A stretch of DNA of 64,000 bases from an uncultured Gammaproteobacteria bacterium (GTDB lineage: Bacteria > Pseudomonadota > Gammaproteobacteria > HK1). Positions 62,263 through 64,000 of the stretch are shown here, one piece after another. Position numbers and translations under genes: made by a program. The notes beneath the pieces were generated by a model. The model searched no databases, was not told the origin of the DNA, and was given only the letters and a program-made list of their open reading frames with translations. The DNA is taken from contig CAMYJH010000010.1 in assembly GCA_947258715.1 (NCBI GenBank), forward strand, positions 28,262 to 92,261. Direction: 5' to 3'. Every line of letters begins with the position of its first letter. Position 1 is the stretch's first letter.

Positions 62263-63906
62263 TCACAGCTTTTTCGCCTGCTCTCTCAGCTTGAACTTCT
62301 GAATCTTTCCGGTGGAGGTTTTCGGAAGCGGTCCGAAGACCACGGTCTTCGGGGCCTTGAATCGCGCCATGTTCTCGCGGCAAAAGCCGATGATGTCGGA
62401 CTCGGTGACATCTTCGGCGCCGTCCTTGAGTGTCACGAATGCGCACGGGGTTTCGCCCCATTTTTCGTCCGGGCGAGCCACCACCGCGGCCTCCAGCACC
62501 GCCGGATGACGGTAAAGGGTATCTTCCACTTCGATGGACGAAATGTTTTCCCCACCCGAGATGATGATGTCCTTGGAGCGATCTTTTAGCTGAATATAGC
62601 CGTCCGGGTGCATCACACCCAGGTCGCCGGAATGGAACCAGCCGCCGGCGAAGGATTGCTGCGTTGCCTCCGGGTTCTTGAGATAGCCTTTCATCACGAT
62701 GTTGCCACGGAACATGACCTCGCCCATGGTTTTTCCGTCGCGGGGAACGGGCGCCATGGTTTCCGGATCCATCACCTCGAGGTCCTCCAGCGCATGATAA
62801 GTCACTCCCTGACGCGCCCTCATCGATGCCCGTTCGTCCACCGGCAATTGATCCCACTCCTTTTTCCAGGCGCAGATCACGGCTGGACCGTAGGTTTCGG
62901 TGAGTCCGTACACGTGGGTCATGTGAAAGCCCGCTGCCTCCATCCCCTTGAGCACGGCCGCCGGAGGGGGCGCAGCTGCGGTCATCACTTCCACCGTGTG
63001 GCTGAGCTCGCGCCGCTCCTCGGGCTTCGCGTTCAAGACGATGCTGAGCACGATCGGGGCGCCGCAGAAGTGAGTTACTCCCTCATCGGCGATAGCGTCG
63101 AATATGGCCTTCGCTTCCACTTTGCGCATGCAAACGCTGGTGCCCGCCGCGCACGCTAGGGTCCAGGGAAAACACCAGCCGTTGCAGTGAAACATGGGCA
63201 AGGTCCACAGATACACTGGGTGGCTGCCCATGTTCCATCCTAAAATGTTGCTGATGGCATTGAGGTAAGCGCCGCGATGGTGATAGACGACTCCCTTCGG
63301 CTTACCCGTGGTTCCCGAGGTGTAGTTGAGCGAGATGGCCTGCCATTCGTCATCCGGCAGGCGCCAGTGGAAAGCCGAATCGCCCTCAAGCAAGAAGTCC
63401 TCGTACTCCGACTCGCCCAAGCGCTCGCCGCCGGGCCCCGAGGTATCGTGGACATCGATAATCAGCGGCGGATTCTTGAGGCTCGAAACTGCTTCAGCGA
63501 TGACCGGGGACAATTCGGTATCGGTGATCAGCACCTTCGCTTCGCCGTGCTCCAGGCTATAGGCGATAGTGGTGGCGTCCAGGCGGACATTGAGCGTGTT
63601 TAGAACGGCGCCAAGCATGGGGACGGCAAAGCTCGCCTCGTAGATGGCCGGTATGTTCGGCGCCATTACCGCGACCGTATCGCCGGCGCGGACGCCGCGG
63701 TCGGCGAGCGCCGAGGCAAGCCGCCGGCAGCGGGCGAAGGTCTGGGACCAGCTTTGGGTGCGTCCGTCGTAGACCAGCGCCGGGTGCTGCGGGTAAACCG
63801 CCGCGGCCCGCCGAATAAGACTCAGGGGAGAGAGCGGAATGTAATTCGCCGAATTCTTGTCGAGGTCCGTTTCGTAGGGACTGCTCGAGCGCGGTTGGTC
63901 GGCCAT
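62263..63906 (-). CDS. Acyl-CoA synthetase (AMP-forming), medium/short-chain type
   Basis: 547-aa ligase: LNYTSGTTGKPKGVVYHHRG (ATP loop), VYGLTETYGPAVICAWKKEW, GWFHSGDLGVMHPDGYIQLK with DRSKD, and a C-terminal KTSTGKIQKFKLREQAKKL that contains the catalytic Lys. LPMFHCNGWCFPWTLACAAG is typical of the DmdB/medium-chain group that activates 3-methylmercaptopropionate and similar acids. ATG 63906 has GAGGAG upstream; GTG 63909 is adjacent. First gene of an operon with the TPR protein. Confidence 0.94.
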   Translation of the reverse strand: MADQPRSSSPYETDLDKNSANYIPLSPLSLIRRAAAVYPQHPALVYDGRTQSWSQTFARCRRLASALADRGVRAGDTVAVMAPNIPAIYEASFAVPMLGAVLNTLNVRLDATTIAYSLEHGEAKVLITDTELSPVIAEAVSSLKNPPLIIDVHDTSGPGGERLGESEYEDFLLEGDSAFHWRLPDDEWQAISLNYTSGTTGKPKGVVYHHRGAYLNAISNILGWNMGSHPVYLWTLPMFHCNGWCFPWTLACAAGTSVCMRKVEAKAIFDAIADEGVTHFCGAPIVLSIVLNAKPEERRELSHTVEVMTAAAPPPAAVLKGMEAAGFHMTHVYGLTETYGPAVICAWKKEWDQLPVDERASMRARQGVTYHALEDLEVMDPETMAPVPRDGKTMGEVMFRGNIVMKGYLKNPEATQQSFAGGWFHSGDLGVMHPDGYIQLKDRSKDIIISGGENISSIEVEDTLYRHPAVLEAAVVARPDEKWGETPCAFVTLKDGAEDVTESDIIGFCRENMARFKAPKTVVFGPLPKTSTGKIQKFKLREQAKKL

Positions 63907-64000
63907 CACGGAATGCTCCTCGGACTCAGCTTGCGGCCGGCCATCGCGGCCGGATGAACGCAGCGTTGTGGTGGTTTAAGCTCAAGAGCCTACGGAAACA

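Overview
The window reads as a chromosome segment of a heterotrophic proteobacterium, most likely beta- or gammaproteobacterial and possibly uncultured. The evidence is gene content: a LiuR-type leucine catabolism cluster, fused isobutyryl-CoA mutase (IcmF), two class I PHA synthases, ETF with ETF-quinone oxidoreductase, a Liv-type ABC cassette bracketed by acyl-CoA ligases, and REP-like palindromes of the GTAGGAGCG type. The bases are moderately GC-rich. I see no rRNA, tRNA, CRISPR, transposase or prophage genes, so it looks like core metabolic chromosome.

Layout. 1-3000: PagL-like outer-membrane protein, Prx5-type peroxiredoxin, endonuclease V and small unknown proteins. 3000-9600: etfBA on the minus strand, divergent from ETF-QO, a long acyl-CoA dehydrogenase and an inositol-monophosphatase-family enzyme. 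9700-24400: CrcB with DUF190, a very large unknown inner-membrane/periplasmic protein, a SulP relic, a BrkB/YihY protein, gamma-glutamyltransferase, an S9 peptidase, an MFS exporter and a three-gene unit with two cobalamin/metal-receptor-like proteins. 24500-30400: two PHA synthases (phaC) with an enoyl-CoA hydratase-like protein and a thioesterase between them, then a DsbA-fold isomerase. 30500-43800: the leucine/isovalerate set on the minus strand (HMG-CoA lyase; then MCC biotin subunit, methylglutaconyl-CoA hydratase, MCC carboxyltransferase, DsbA-fold isomerase, acyl-CoA dehydrogenase, thiolase, isovaleryl-CoA dehydrogenase, thioesterase, LiuR). An ornithine-decarboxylase-family gene and a DUF992 gene interrupt it on the plus strand. 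43900-50960: icmF, divergent from liuR over a perfect 22-bp palindrome, then NRDE, HIT, haloacid dehalogenase, isochorismatase-like and SDR genes. 51200-60700: acyl-CoA ligase, livG, livH, livM, binding protein, livF, a PaaK-like protein and a cysteine-rich ferredoxin-like protein. 60850-63900: TTC38-like TPR protein and an acyl-CoA synthetase on the minus strand.

How it fits together. Leucine or isovalerate carbon is oxidised by isovaleryl-CoA dehydrogenase, carboxylated by MCC, hydrated, and cleaved to acetyl-CoA and acetoacetate. Electrons from the several acyl-CoA dehydrogenases pass through ETF and ETF-QO to quinone. Acyl-CoA ligases next to the Liv-like transporter probably feed imported acids into the same CoA pool, and PhaC enzymes can store surplus hydroxyacyl-CoA.

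The most unusual signal is not a gene. Many intergenic gaps hold short elements built of 7-bp words (GTGATGC, GTAACGG, GCATCAC, GTATGTC, GTATGTA, GTGATTA and relatives), usually as two inverted arms. The word used differs from locus to locus but matches between the arms of one element. Several elements supply or touch the stop codon of the upstream gene. A second, independent family of about 37-bp REP-like palindromes with compensatory base changes occurs four times in the right half.
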